DNA of 64,000 nt. Origin: Aphrocallistes beatrix. Taxonomy: Eukaryota > Porifera > Hexactinellida > Sceptrulophora > Aphrocallistidae. Below are positions 1 through 12,729 of the stretch, piece by piece (position 1 is the first letter of the stretch; every line of letters begins with the position of its first letter). A program made the position numbers and the translations under genes. Below the pieces are notes generated by a model that was given only the letters and a program-made list of their open reading frames with translations, did not search any database and was not told where the DNA came from. The stretch spans positions 1,612,001 to 1,676,000 of the forward strand of contig OY725490.1 in assembly GCA_963281255.1 (NCBI GenBank), in the 5' to 3' direction.

Positions 1-748
1 GGAATTTGCTACTAATTTCTGTATGTTTTGTTTTTAGATTTTCTGTTTATAAATTTTCGAGAATTTCAAGCTGTATAGTTTTTGATGAATGAGACTGGTG
101 ATTTTAAAAATTTGCACCAACATACAGTAAGTACTTAGGTACAAGTGGTGTAATTTCAGTGTCGTAACTACTCTAATACTTTTCAATTAAGTAGTATCAG
201 TTTACCATTGAACCAATTCTTTAATATGTGCAACAATAGTTTCTGGTAATGCAATATATCTGTATATTATCCACACACGATATTCATACCACCAAGTATT
301 TTCTAATGATTATGCCAGTTGTGACCTTCTTTTTCCAGTCTCTTTCGGTTATTATTTGTCTTCACTTAACTTAGATAAGTTTAAGATGGAGTATCAATAC
401 TGATTGTAGGATAATGTTGAGTCTAACTCCACTCTTCTACAAAATTTATCTTTATGCTGTGTGTAGATTAGATGTCAACGGTTGACCTAGGGTTCCCCTG
501 CTACATTGTAAGACTAGATGCAAAAGTTAATTTAGATGTTATTTTCTAATTGCAATATACGTATTTCATACAATTTTAATGAAAATATGACAATAACGTA
601 AGATAATACTTGAGCACAATTTAAGCCGGTATCAAATTTGGCTTGTTTTATTTTTACCATTTATTGGTTGTTTGATCATTTAAATTAAGGTCTTTTGACA
701 GGTAATTATCTGTTTTGGGAATCCTATACAGTTATATCTGGTGTCAAG
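1..748. other. upstream flank of receptor R1, no gene seen
   Basis: AT-rich DNA with no convincing exon, repeat or RNA gene. It should hold the promoter and 5' UTR of R1, but no element can be named with confidence. Confidence 0.4.
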
Positions 749-3700
749 ATGTTGCTATTCTTTTTTGACATCAGCATGTTAATTATTATCTTCACAAGCC
801 AAGCACAATCTCAAGGTGAGTCCAATACTTCATTCAATCGAATAATACCGAAGAGTAATGAGCATTACAAATCACAGAATCCATCTTCTATTTGTACTTG
901 TATATACTGTCAAACCTCTATAGTGAACGCCCTCGGGACCAGATCTTTTATTCATTAAGCAGAGGTTCTATTGAAATAGTAGAGCAGTGAAATTTTATTA
1001 TACCATATTAAATATAAATATGATGGTTTATGTATGCAATTTTAATTCAAAGAAGATAAGTACATTAAGTCCTCTCTAATTGTCCACCATTGGGTAATGG
1101 GATCCTAAGTGGACAAATTGAGAATTCGAAGTGTGTGCATAGGCGTAACGTTTTAAGATAACAGAGAAAAATCTGGGGTGGCGAGATTCGCTTTTCATCT
1201 CGAGTTTTACAAACACTATCACTATACATGTATTAAGAGTCTAAGACCCACACATATTAGTAGAAAATTGGTGTAAGTTACCAAAACTGAATTTTAGCAA
1301 CCCAGTCTCCTATACCTTGCAGGATGGTCAAATATGTTAACCCTTTGAGTCGTGCTGTCGTTGAACTCGTTGATAATAGGGAACATATCCAGCATCCTCG
1401 CCACATTCCTATGTGCTGCCAGTACAGAGAAGTGGTTCAACCTATGTTGTATCTGCGAGTTTCGGAGGTATGTGTGTATTCTCACACACAACATATGGAA
1501 ATTGGGAAGCAGAAATTTCAGTGACTCTTCTTCAGCAAATGTTTTTCTAAGAGTCGAAATGTTTGTCTCTTTACACATATCCTTGCATCGAGTGAACCAG
1601 TTATTTCTCTCTAACAAGAGTTGACCGAGATCGATATCCCATTATAATATTCTGCAATTAAGAGGTAATTACATACCATTGGCTGAAAGGTGTTTCTAAA
1701 CACTCAATCATGAAAGGAAAGGTGAGTTAGATGGCATCATGAATTAATAGCAGTTACAACATTGAATTTTGAGGCAAGAATACTGACCGTATCAGATGAC
1801 TGATGTGTGATAACTTGGAGGAGTTTACTTTTAATTTGAATGAATTACTATTCTATTCGAAGCGGTTTCAACTAAAATTCTAACAAACCGGGGTGGCGCC
1901 CTATAGGCCGCCACCCCAGGATATATATCAAGGGTGGCGAGCCACCCCTGCCACCCCTAACGTTACGCCTATGAGTGTGTGTGCACATAGTACTCCTATT
2001 CTGACAAGTGGAGAAATAGAGAACAATTACAGACAATTACAGAAGTGGACAATTAAAGAGGACTGACTGTAATTATACTCAAATTATTTTGAATATTTTT
2101 TTCGAATACTTTACGTTTTAATATGAACAAGCGCGCTTCGCTTGCTTGCGCTGTGCGGATGGCGGACACTGTGTCCGCAGGAGGCGCCCACATTGATTAA
2201 TTAAAAGGGGGATAACATTTCTAAATACATCTGTCATACTGTTATAATCGGTATCACTCGAAAAATCACCGAATTTGTCAATTTTAAAGTTTTTGTGTTA
2301 ATGATGGCGTCATAACAGAGTGATGAGTAATCATTTTTGGTGATAGTTGCATCACATGTGAGGAATATTAATATACACATTCTATTAAATTTCAGCCATC
2401 TATTACCTAAAATGATTGTGTTATAGTCCAAAAACTGAAATTTCTAATAATAAAAATGGTGACAATGACGTCATAATTCCATGATGAGTCGACATATTCG
2501 TCTGAAGTCAGAACTTAGTGGGGCCATAGCCAAAAGACTCCCACATGCCAAAAATCAGTTTTCTGTGCATAGCAGTTTCTTCAATCAATTCGTTACATAT
2601 ACGTATACACGTACGTATACATTCACAAACATTAATCGAGTTATACGTAATAGTAAGGATGATTATATGAAATAGTATTTGTATATAAATGTTCAAAGAA
2701 TATTATTGATCCTATATAATGTACCTATTGTAGTATGATATTCTACTGTGTTATTGCCATTTCTAGGCAGCAGTATTTCATTCTCTCCTGACACACTCCT
2801 GTGTAACGGAGATGTCGTAGAGATGGTTTGCTTCGTAGAATCTTCTGAACAATTCGCATCTACCATTGCTCGCGTATCATTCAACTCATCAACGAATACT
2901 TTTTCAATTGTTGATCTCAACATGAACACAGAAATTAATGGAGTGGACTTCTCTCGCTACACTTCTAACATTGATGGACTAACTCTTGCTCTTAACAGAG
3001 CAGGGATTCGAGTCGTCATCAATAGCTATCAACCTTCTGACTCTGACACTGTATTAGGATGTCATGGAGTGTTTAATAACGGTTCAGTTAGCTCTGCTCT
3101 TGTGTCCGGACAACCAAATACGACAGCTGGTATGTTCATGTGTACCGATTATTCGATACCATATTTTGTTCATAAATTGTTTATTTAGAAATTTTCTTTT
3201 AATTTTATAAAGTCATATGTAGTTATTTTTTGATAAAAAAGTGTCTTGTTTGCAACTTTGCACACTCTTTTCTTGTCAAATGTTATTATTTATAAAAATA
3301 TTATCTTAATAAATCGAAGACTGTCAGTTATTTTTGAGACGAATACGTTCAAGATTTAAGTTTTTAATTAAGTACATAAAATTTCACAATGATTTAGCTT
3401 CACTGATTTGAAATGGTCATCTATTTCAATATTCTTCTGTTCAACAAGTATCAATTAGTTTCATAGACTGTTAGTAATAGTCATACTGAGTAATTGAAAT
3501 TGTGCAAGTAAGTTGCAAGTTAATGGCCATTAAATGCATTTATTCTTTAAACCTCAAAGCACAATTTATTATTCTTAAATAGGAACCTACACTAGATAAA
3601 CTTTGAATACTTCAGCTATTTTGAATTTGTTTAAAAAAACAATGAAATTTTCCTCTTTTATTTCTCTAGTCCCTCCTTCCATCAGTTCTGCCATTGCAAC

Positions 3701-6700
3701 CTTTCAGAACTTCAACCCTTCTACTTGTGAAGGAACTCTCAGATTCAATCTAGCTGCTACGTCTGGCAGAGACATAACTAGTTACTCCATCTTATTCAAT
3801 GGTAGCAGTATAGCATCTAATCTAGCGTCTTCTGACACAGAGTTCACACACAACACTCAATTCCTACTCAGCACTAACTATCCAACTTCTATCATAGCTA
3901 CCAGCTGTGCTGGTAACTCTAATGATGGAGATGCTAATGTAAGAGTTAATGGTGAGTTTAAACTGATGAAACGTCAGTTCAGTCGATAATACACTTCATA
4001 AAAGTTACTAGAGGTGTGATAGGTCAATTTGTGCGAATATAGAGTTTTTTTTCAGAGTCGCATGGGTGAATAAAAATATGTTGCATAATATATATCCTCT
4101 ATAGAGTATCTTTCAAAAACGCTGAGAATATGAGATTAGCAGATATAGTTGTAGTCTTGTTCTGCTGGTTTGGATGGTATATATATTCGCTCTATTTAGG
4201 ATACATGCAGTCAGATGTATCGTGTACTAGATACAATAATGTGACTGGTGCACTAACAATTGATTGGGTAAGTTTAGTTTATACAGTATTCTCAAGTTTC
4301 TGTTTATTTATTTTTTCGAAAACAATTTCCACAGACCCTGTAGGAATTAATGTGTTTCTCTTATCATTAGCAGAGAACTCAACTCCATACTTGAATTCCG
4401 TGAAAATAATCATGATTATATTTATGTAGTGAATAATACAGTATTCTATTTATAGGATATACACACAAATGACTTAAAATGACCCAAAATGACTTAAGTG
4501 GAAATGAGCTAGCAAAATCTCTAGTCCGATTCAGGTTTTAAAAAACAGATGCGTTATATTTTCCTTCAAATTCGTTTTTAAGGCACTACTACTAATTAGC
4601 AGCTTTCAATGTAATCATAATTAAATTTCCTACTATACATGCATTTTGTAAAACTATCATCCATCCATAACTTATTAACAATATACATAATATAATATAA
4701 ATATACATAATATAATATAAATATACATAACATAATATAAATATACATAATATAATATAAATATACATAATATAATATAAATATACATAATATAATATAA
4801 ATATACATAATATAATATAAATATACATAACATAATATAAATATACATAATATAATATAAATATACATAATATAATATAAACAAGCGCGCTTCGCTTGCT
4901 TGCGCTGCGCGGCTTGCAGACACTGCGTGTCCGCAGATTTACCCAGTGGGAGCTTGGGGATATTAGAGAAACAATACGTCGCTTTCTTGTTTTATACTAA
5001 GTACGCTGGTCATTGTCATTTGTCTACGGTTACATTTAATAAATCAGAACTGTAGCAGAAATTTTGTTTCGTGATAAATAAAATTTACTTCGTATTAAGT
5101 CAACTAATCCTGAATGTAAGCTCAATTTGAATACACAAAGTTCACATTGCTAAAGATTATTATACTTAAATAATCAATTCCAGTCCATGTCGTTAAAAGT
5201 TATTTTATGATCGAATTGATTGATCGTAGCATATAGCACACTTTAATTGTTGTTAACAATCAAATTATAGACTCAAAATAGCAGTATTCAATCATTTATA
5301 TGAAATAGAATCGTGTGAATGGCATTATAAAAGGCTGATAATTGATTGGTTCACATAAACCAATGAATTTCAATCAAAAATAGTTCTTTTGATTGTATGC
5401 ATAAGTCACTACTATTTTATTCCAATGTATTTGCATTATAAAATAATCGAATTTGATTGGTCAGCACATTTTGTCACCTATCTCGGCGAGGTGTGAACAT
5501 TTCGCTTAGATCTTCGAACTTAATCCTAGATTCATCATTTGACACCTACATGCCAATTTTCGTATCTCTACGACTTCCCAATTCTTCAATCAATTCGGAC
5601 AAACAAAAAACAAAAGAAACAAAAACAAAAACAAAAAATCCTAGCATTTTAATATATAAGATATACATAATATAATATAAATATACATAGATAATATAAA
5701 TATACATAATATGATATAAATATACATAATATAATATAAATATACATAATATAATATAAATATACATAATCTTATATATTAAAATGCTAGGATTTTTTTG
5801 TTTTTGTTTTTGTTTTTTTGTTTGTCCGAATTGATTGAAGAATTGGCAAGTCGTAGAGATACGAAAATTGGCATGTAGGTGTCAAATGGTGAATCTAGGA
5901 TTAAGTTCGAAGATCTAAGCGAAATGTTCACACCTCGCCGAGATAGGTGACAAAATATGCTGACCAATCAAATTCGATTATTTTATAATGCAAATACATT
6001 GGAATAAAATAGTAGTGACTTATGCATACAATCAAAAGAACTATTTGTGATTGAAATTCATTGGTTTATGTGAGAACCAATCAATTATCAGCCTTTTATA
6101 ATGCCATTCGCACGATTCTATTTCATATAAACAAGCGCGCTTCGCTTGCTTGCGCTGCGCGGCTTGCGGACACTGCGTGTCCGCAGATTTACCCAGTGGG
6201 TGCTTGGGAATATACGTCACTTTCTTGTTTTATACTAAGTACGCTGAATTGTCATTTGTCTACGGTTACATTAATGAAATCAGAACTGTAGCAGAAATTT
6301 TGTTTCGTGATAAATATAATTTACTTCGTATTAAGTCAACTAATCCTGAATGTAAGCTCAATTTGAATGCACAAAGTTCACATTGCTAAAGATTATTATA
6401 CTTAAATAATCAATTCCAGTCCATGTCGTTAAAAGTTATTTCATGATCGAATTGATTAATCGTAGCATATAACACACTTTAATTGTTGTTAACAACCAAA
6501 TTATAGACTCGAAATAGCAGTATTCAATCATTTATGTGAAATAGAATCGTGTGAATGGCATTATAAAAGGCTGATAATTGATTGGTTCACATAAACCAAT
6601 GAATTTCAATCACAAATAGTTATTTGATTGTATGCATAAGTCAATACTATTTTATTCCAATGTATTTACATTATAAAATAATCGAATTTGATTGGTCAGC

Positions 6701-9700
6701 ACATTTTGTCACCTATCTCGGCGAGGTGTGAACATTTCGCTTAGATCTTCGAACTTAATCCTAGATTCATCATTTGACACCTACATGCCAATTTTCGTAT
6801 CTCTACGACTTGCCAATTCTTCAATCAATTCGGACAAACAAACAAAAAAAAAAAAATAATAATCCTAGAGTTTTAATATATAAGATGATTGAATACTGCT
6901 ATTTTGAGTCTATAATTTGATTGTTAACAACAATTAAAGTGTGCTATATGCTACGATCAATCAATTCGATCATAAAATAACTTTTAACGACATAGACTTG
7001 AATTGATTATTTAAGTATAATAATCTTTAGCAATGTGAACTTTGTGTATTCAAATTGATCCTACATTCAGGATTAGTTGACTAAATACGATGTAAATTAT
7101 ATTTATCACGAAACAAAATTTTTGCTACAGTTCTGATTTCATTAATATAACCGTAGACAAATGACAATCCAGCGTACTTAGTATAAAACAAGAAAGCGAC
7201 GTATTATTTCTCTAATATCCGCAAGCGCCCACTGGGTAAATCTGCAGACACGCAGTGTCTGCAAGCCGCGCAGCGCAAGCAAGCGAAGCGCGCTTGTATA
7301 ATATAAATATACATCTTATATATTAAAATGCCAGGATTTTTTTTGTGTTTTTTTTTGTTTGTCCGAATTGATTGAAGAATTGGCAAGTTGTAGAGATACG
7401 AAAATTGGCATGTACGTGTCAAATGATGAATCTAGGATTAAGTTCGAAGATCTAAGCGAAATGTTCACACCTCGCCGAGATAGGTGACAAAATGTGCTGA
7501 CCAATCAAATTCGATTATTTTACAATACAAATACATTGGAATAAAATAGTATTGACTTATGCATACAATCAAAATAACTATTTTGAATTGAAATTCATTG
7601 GTTTATGTGAACCAATCAATTATCAGCCTTTTATAATGCCATTCACACGATTCTATTTCATATAAATGATTGAATACTTTGTTAACGACAATTAAAGTGT
7701 GTTATATGCTACGATCAATCAATTCGATCATAAAATAACTTTTAACGACATGGACTGGAATTGATTATTCAACTATAATAATCTTTAGCAATGTGAACTT
7801 TGTGTATTCAAATTGATCTTACATTCAGGATTAGTTGACTTAATACGAAGTAAATTATATTTATCACGAAACAAAATTTAGTTCTGATTTCATTAATGTA
7901 ACCGTAGACAAATGACAATCCAGCGTACTTTAGATAAAACAAGAAAGCGACATATTGTTTCTCTAATATCCGCAAGTGCCCACTGGGAAAATCTGCAGAC
8001 ACGCAGTGTCTGCAAGCCACGCAGCGCAAGCAAGCGAAGCGCGCTTGTTATATTGAATCATAGAGCCAATATAATTGCAAGTCAGGACGTAGCCAGATGT
8101 GTCTATTGCAGAGGGCCTTAACCTCCAAGGAGGTGAATTTCACCATTTCGGTGGAAAATTGGTATGACTCATTGGTTAATGCGAGCGTAGCCAACGATTA
8201 AAGGAGGTCCTAGGTTCCTGCCGGCACCTCAGAAAGAAAATTGATCCTTACACACTTATGGACTGTTGATATTATATTTTTGGTTTGCATACACATTCTA
8301 CTATAAATATTGCTGTAGGTGTAATGCATGAAAAATAATACTGTAATACATAATTCTCGGAGAGAATCAAAGACAGCGAGGACACACAGTTGCAAATGGA
8401 CCTATATGAAATAATATTAAAGATATTATTAGAGAATATAAAAACTGAAATGAGGAAATGTTAAAAATCAATGGTTGAGCAAAATTACTATAACCACGTA
8501 TGTATGTCCCATTACTGGTGTTTTTCTAATCTTAGACTCTAAACACTCCTTCACAACCAACTGGAGTTTCAGGAATTAACATTACTTATTCAGTTCGTGT
8601 AACATATTCTCATAGTAACGGAATAGTCACATACTTATTCACTGACACTTCTAACTTCAATCTTATTTCTACTGTAACGACATATGATGTACCTTTAACT
8701 CCTCACAACATAATCAATACTCAGGGAGTAGAGACTAACATAATTACTAATCTACGAATACTACAGCAGTGTGGACAGGATTTGGTTGGAACAGAACTTA
8801 GCTGTAGCCTTAGATCAGGTATTATATTCCAATTGATATTCTTCCATTACGCTACCGTCATTCAGATTAATACTAAGTCGAAGGTATTATATTTCAGCCA
8901 AAAAGACCAAGACCATAATATCCGTAAATCCGTGTGCTAATACGATTTTTTTACAGAAAGTTATAATTTAGGGCGTCCAGAATCAGGCAAGTGACCCTTC
9001 GGCAATTTTCCACTAATAAAACTGAATTTCCGTTGAGAATCGCCGGTATTAGAAATTAAGTTTTCCAAATATGATTTATTCAAAATAAAATTTTTATGCT
9101 ATTGACCTGACGAAAAAAGTAGAGACTAATGATGGGAACCAGGAAGAGAAGGAATCAAATTTGTTTTGTATTTGTGTTATACCAATACGGAATAAATCAT
9201 CATTTTTAAGACTTAATTTAAGAATCTCTTCTAGTTACTTCTCCTCCTAATATTCCTACTCCTCTTACTGTCCCATCAAGTTCTACTCCCCCTTCTTCTA
9301 GTTCAAGTAATATTTACTTTTTAATAGTATTTGAGGCTTCTTCTGTAAATAGTAAGCTAATCAATTTTTCGCTTGAGGATTTATTTTATTATTGATGTAA
9401 ACAAACATTTAGTCGATAATATAGACTAATAATTTAAGCTGTAATATGTGTTATTAATGAAGAAGAGTTGTATTACATTGTGAAAGATCGGATGATTATA
9501 AATTTTATCACAGCCTTTTTTGTGATCGTATGTCTTAATAGTTAACTCTTTACGTTTATTTTCTCATTTAGTATCAATTTCCATCTCTCCAACTCCTTTA
9601 ATTCCTGCAAGTAATCCTACTACTAATCCTCCTAATGCTCCAGCTGCAGGACTTAATCCAGGTTGATTTGACATTTTATTACAAAACAAATTGATCATTT

Positions 9701-10594
9701 ATTAATTGAAAATAAACCCTGCTTCACTTGCTTGCGCTGTGCAGCTAAATATATGGAATCTACTCATATTAAATCCCAGATCAACCATTGAGACTAGTCT
9801 GTAGCAGATTTTTAAAAATTTGTTAAAAGGTGTGAAAACATATACGTACATAATATTTTTTATTGCTTTGATAGGAATGGGTTGAGAATTCGGATGTTGG
9901 CAGGAGATGGATTAGTCGTTCTAATAATTCCTAGCACAAGCACTTATTGCTTACTCCTCTAGCTATCATCGGAGGTGCAATTGGAGGAATAATAGTGCTC
10001 TTAATCCTGATTATTCTGTTGCTAAGCTTACTCGGGTGTATTTATTTGTTAAAAAACAAAAACAAAGGTCAGTTCTATAGAAATATTATTTTATTATTAT
10101 GTATAGATTTAATTTATATTTCCTCTGTATTTCGAAAGTTCGAAAAATCCCAAACCATCTGACAAAATTAATCTCGGAGAGTAAGTTCAGTAGATCTAGG
10201 CTGCACTGATTCTAGCTAAATAGTTTTTATCCTTATTTTTCATTGAAATAATCAAAACTCCAAAATTTAACATTTTCTGTTTTCAAACTGATTCGTTATA
10301 CCACGAGTTCTCTCCAACAGATCAGAACACAGATATGAGTACATAGACATGAATGAAGTATCACAGATCAATCCTACTCCTTCAACACAAGAGCACTACT
10401 ACAGTGAGATGTCTTCTCTCCCTGAGAAACAACTCTCTGACTCAGTTCCTTCCAAGCAAGAAACTCCTTACTACACACCCATGTCTGCTCTAGCAGGTGA
10501 GCAGCTAACTGAACCTTCAACCAATCAGAACGCGTCCTCTACTCACATGTCTGCTCTGACTAATCAATCTCCTCTCTATGCCAACCTCAAATGA
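749..10594 (+). CDS. receptor R1: Ig-like/FN3 type I membrane protein, YxxM tail class
   Basis: Ten-exon gene model: A 749-815 (signal peptide starting MLLFFFDISM), B 2767-3129 (Ig-like, cysteines in LLCNG, MVCF and LGCHG), C 3670-3951 (FN3-like), D 4200-4267 and E 8536-8818 (second FN3-like domain, cysteines in QQCGQ and LSC), F 9235-9306 and G 9572-9661 (Pro/Ser/Thr stalk), H 9963-10067 (transmembrane, GGAIGG start), I 10135-10180, J 10321-10594 (tail, stop TGA). All junctions have GT donors and AG acceptors except exon I, whose acceptor reads CG. With exon I counted the total is 1650 nt, 549 residues. The D-E intron is 4.3 kb because of a satellite and nested Helitron-like elements. The domain calls rest on cysteine spacing and strand patterns and resemble Ig/FN3 cell-surface receptors; ligand and function are unknown. 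Without exon I the tail is out of frame, so this copy may be defective or differently spliced. Confidence 0.75.
1064..2067. mobile_element. inverted-repeat element split by a later hAT-like insertion
   Basis: The left end (AAGTCCTCTCTAATTGTCCAC, about 1067) and the right end (GTGGACAATTAAAGAGGACT, about 2043-2062) are inverted repeats. The interior is occupied by the separate element at 1138-1973. Lies in the R1 leader intron. Confidence 0.5.
1138..1973. mobile_element. hAT-like non-autonomous element with 8-bp target duplication
   Basis: Ends are CATAGGCGTAACGTT and AACGTTACGCCTATG. Direct 8-bp duplications AGTGTGTG flank it at 1130-1137 and 1974-1981, the length made by hAT transposases. 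The short open frames inside (for example 1294-1617) match no transposase and are probably not genes. Confidence 0.65.
2128..2598 (-). mobile_element. Helitron-like element, family II
   Basis: It begins with the GC-rich end CAAGCGCGCTTCGCTTGC and the hairpin GCGGACAC...GTGTCCGC, contains TGACGTCATAATTCCATGATG, and ends at TCAATCAATTCGTTACA. Further copies lie near 39724, 44028, 46563 and 53456. Family assignment is by shared end with the better-defined family I. Confidence 0.45.
4681..4881. repeat. 20-bp AT satellite, about 10 units (left part)
   Basis: Unit ATACATAATATAATATAAAT repeated ten times with two units carrying one change. The array resumes at 5662-5769 and 7297-7313 after transposon insertions. 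Open frames reading YIYIILCIF are artefacts of the repeat. Confidence 0.9.
4882..5661 (-). mobile_element. Helitron-like element E1, family I
   Basis: Read on the minus strand it starts TCTTATATATTAAAATGCTAGG and ends GCGAAGCGCGCTTG. It is flanked by A and T with no duplication; removing it rejoins the 20-bp satellite in perfect register. The interior holds no long coding frame. Confidence 0.65.
5662..5769. repeat. 20-bp AT satellite, middle part
   Basis: Continuation of the array at 4681, separated by E1 and followed by E2. Confidence 0.85.
5770..7296 (+). mobile_element. Helitron-like element E2, itself interrupted by E3
   Basis: Starts TCTTATATATTAAAATGCTAGG after A at 5769 and ends GCGCGCTTG before T at 7297. 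Removing it rejoins the satellite exactly. Its own sequence (5770-6131 plus 6886-7296) totals about 773 bp. It lies inverted to E1, giving a large palindrome centred near 5715. Confidence 0.65.
6132..6885 (-). mobile_element. Helitron-like element E3 nested inside E2
   Basis: Boundaries A|CAAGCGCGC...TATAAGA|T. Deleting it restores CATATAAATGATTGAATACTGC, the sequence found uninterrupted (in reverse) in E1 near 5281-5305. There is no target duplication. Confidence 0.65.
7314..8047 (+). mobile_element. Helitron-like element E4, family I
   Basis: Starts TCTTATATATTAAAATGCC and ends GCGCGCTTG, with A before and T after. Same family as E1-E3; slightly diverged. Confidence 0.6.
8155..8225 (+). 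repeat. possible tRNA-derived SINE head
   Basis: TGACTCATTGGTTAATGCG resembles a tRNA A box and D arm, and AGGTTCCTGCCGGCACC resembles a degenerate B box about 35 bases on. No full cloverleaf is evident, so a SINE relic is more likely than a working tRNA. Confidence 0.3.
10135..10180 (+). pseudogene. R1 juxtamembrane exon I with destroyed splice acceptor
   Basis: This aligns with intact exon I of R2 (15954-15999) and of the orphan cassette (27027-27072), both preceded by TTAG. Here the two acceptor bases at 10133-10134 read CG. The nearest AG (ending 10139) would give 42 nt instead of a phase 1 to phase 2 exon and throw exon J out of frame. The exon sequence itself is still open and the GTAAGT donor at 10181 is intact, which suggests a recent lesion, allele or sequencing error. 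Confidence 0.6.
10321..10594 (+). CDS. R1 cytoplasmic tail exon J (three YxxM, one YxN motif)
   Basis: The exon follows acceptor CCAACAG, enters in phase 2 and encodes about 90 residues to TGA. Visible tyrosine motifs are YIDM, YSEM, YTPM (the YxxM consensus bound by PI3-kinase p85 SH2 domains) and terminal YANLK (YxN, the Grb2-type SH2 consensus). The rest is Ser/Thr/Gln/Pro-rich and likely disordered. Near-identical exons occur at 27341-27614 and 36224-36476. The motif meaning is established for vertebrate receptors; its use here is inferred. Confidence 0.85.
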
Positions 10595-12729
10595 TCCTCT
10601 CTCCTCTCTCTCTGTATGGGGAATGGAATGTATATATTTGTTTTTAAATTTATTGCTTTTTACTATCTGTAAATTAGTTCAGGGTATGAATTATGAATGT
10701 GAATATACTAATAGGAGTGTATACTGTATTATTATCATTTTGAACTTTTAGTAATATCTTTAAAGGTAAAATACAGTATCATATACAGTTCGAATGGGCA
10801 CTACAACACTAATACACTACGATTATAGTCATTTTCTATGTTTGAATGCTACTTATGTATGTCGCATTTGCATTCATCGCATGGAAAAGGCGAGGTATCT
10901 GTAAGAACAGAATGTCAGCGAGGAATTATCGGTGTGGAATTTGTAATTGGCGAGTGAGGTCATTAATCTTTGTTTCGTTCGAGAATCTACGTAGTTTTAA
11001 GCAGAAAGATGTGCATCTAAATGCTTCGAGGCATTTTAGCTACAAGATTATTTAGAGTCCAACATGTCAAGGAGAGGCATCAAGGAACAGAGATAAGCAC
11101 TGACATATGTATTAAGATCTATGCTATGAGTAAATGAATGAATTTACACTTTTTATGAGCTTAATTCATGCGATGAATTTTATAAGCGATGAGTTTTCCG
11201 CCATTCCCGAGCTCTGTATTTAGTGTGACTTCAGCTAGAATTAGGTTTCTAGTCTGGACTCTTTCTTGTATCATGGCCAACTTCCGAAATTAGTGTATAT
11301 TATTATCAATTATACTGTATCTACTGTATATTACTTTGCGCTGATAGTTCTATTTAGCCTGACAGATACAATAGAATAGACTGACAGATACAATAGAATA
11401 GAGAATACTAACAAGCCAATGGTGAATACTATGCATATATAGCACACTTACAGGAAACGTTAGAAAATATTTGATTGAATAAAATCATTGTAGGCAAATA
11501 CGTAGTATGATTTGATTTATTGAATTTATCCATAATTTTACTGTTGTTAACTCAGCTCGTAGAATAAATTACTCCTCAGAATCCAAAAGGATATTAAGTG
11601 TATTTATTTATAGTTTACAGAATGGTAACTATTCTTAGGTCTGATTGCATGTGTTGTAGGAGGATTTACTTTTTATCTTGGTATAATACTACTTATTCTA
11701 CTCGAAGTATGTCTCTTTACTGTTTGATGTGCGGAGACAGGAGTTCGTTACAATTTAATGAAGTATTTATGGCTCTGTGTAACGTAAATAATATGTAACT
11801 GCATAATTCTTTAGTAAACAAAAATCAGGTGAAGTGGATTTAGGTGAGTAAGTGCTTACACTGTATCATTATCAACGGCCCAAGTTAAACTGAATCTATT
11901 CTTCGTTTTATTGACTCAGTTTACAGACAGATCCATCTCGATTGTAAGTAAATTTATACTAGATACTATTTTGATTCTGCTATTTTCCGCCTTAATTCTA
12001 TCCAGTCTTCTATTATAATTCTAGATATGCTAATACATACACTAATGTGTAATACTACATTCATTAATTCTGTAGAACCAATCATGTGTTTGAATGTAAT
12101 AACATACTTACGTAGCTACCCGTAGGAGTATTGGTATGCTGACAATATGCACAATGCTAGTTAAGCAAGGAAAGCATATCAATATCCAAGTATTGAAGCA
12201 AATGGGATGTTAAACTGTTGGCTAACAGATCTAAGATATAATTGTATTGTAAATCTGATTGAGTTGATGATATTGACAAAATATATAGAGTAAGTGGGGT
12301 CGGGAACCTCTACATATGTGGAGAAATTTAGTCGTTTTTATTCGTTTCCAACAAATGAGCCTCTATAAATGGGAAAATGGGGAATTGGGGAGTTAAAAAT
12401 TCAGAAATTATTTTCCCATTCAAATGAACCTCTTTAATTAGGATCATCGGTGGACAGATTTCCCCACTAATGCAGGTTCTACTGTAGGTGACATGTTAAT
12501 ATACTGTTTATATTCTATTGACAGAATCAAGTATAGCTTTTGGAAAACTAGTTTATTCTTTTATATAACTTCTTCTTAGATATTCCTTCTCTTCACACCT
12601 ATTAATTAATTGACTAGATCCAGGAGGTTTATTATTGGCATTTATACAATAATTCTCTGTTAGCTTCATCCCCTATCATCTCCTATTTTGAGTATTCTAT
12701 ATTTCCGAGATAATTGCTATTATATTAGA
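10595..12729. other. intergenic, R1 to R2; duplicated flanks
   Basis: Contains the R1 3' UTR and blocks shared with other intergenic regions: about 10850-10930 resembles 28316-28400, and about 11160-11270 resembles 51080-51210. A degraded transmembrane exon is at 11639-11740. Near 12294-12490 are remains of a TA-flanked element. Confidence 0.5.
11639..11740 (+). pseudogene. relic receptor transmembrane exon (R3-type H)
   Basis: GTCTGATTGCATGTGTTGTA and following bases align with R3 exon H (35326-35433), including a TTCTTAG acceptor. A 2-base gain near 11707-11720 brings a stop into frame, and no donor follows. Remnant of a lost R3-like gene between R1 and R2. Confidence 0.6.

Noticed and set aside
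1294-1624. Overlapping open frames of 66 to 107 residues on both strands.
   Set aside because: Lie inside a hAT-like non-autonomous element and show no domain or conservation.
4681-4881. Regular 20-bp repeats as a CRISPR array.
   Set aside because: Units are contiguous with no spacers, and the window is eukaryotic.
4592-4923. Minus-strand open frames reading YIYIILCIF repeats (hydrophobic protein).
   Set aside because: Pure translation of the 20-bp AT satellite in all frames; no start context or splice sites.
5457-7504. Repeated open frames such as MVSTFCHLSRRGVNIS.
   Set aside because: Same frame recurs in every Helitron-like copy on either strand; repeat sequence, not a gene.
8155-8225. 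Functional tRNA gene.
   Set aside because: A box-like and B box-like segments exist but no acceptor stem or full cloverleaf could be paired.
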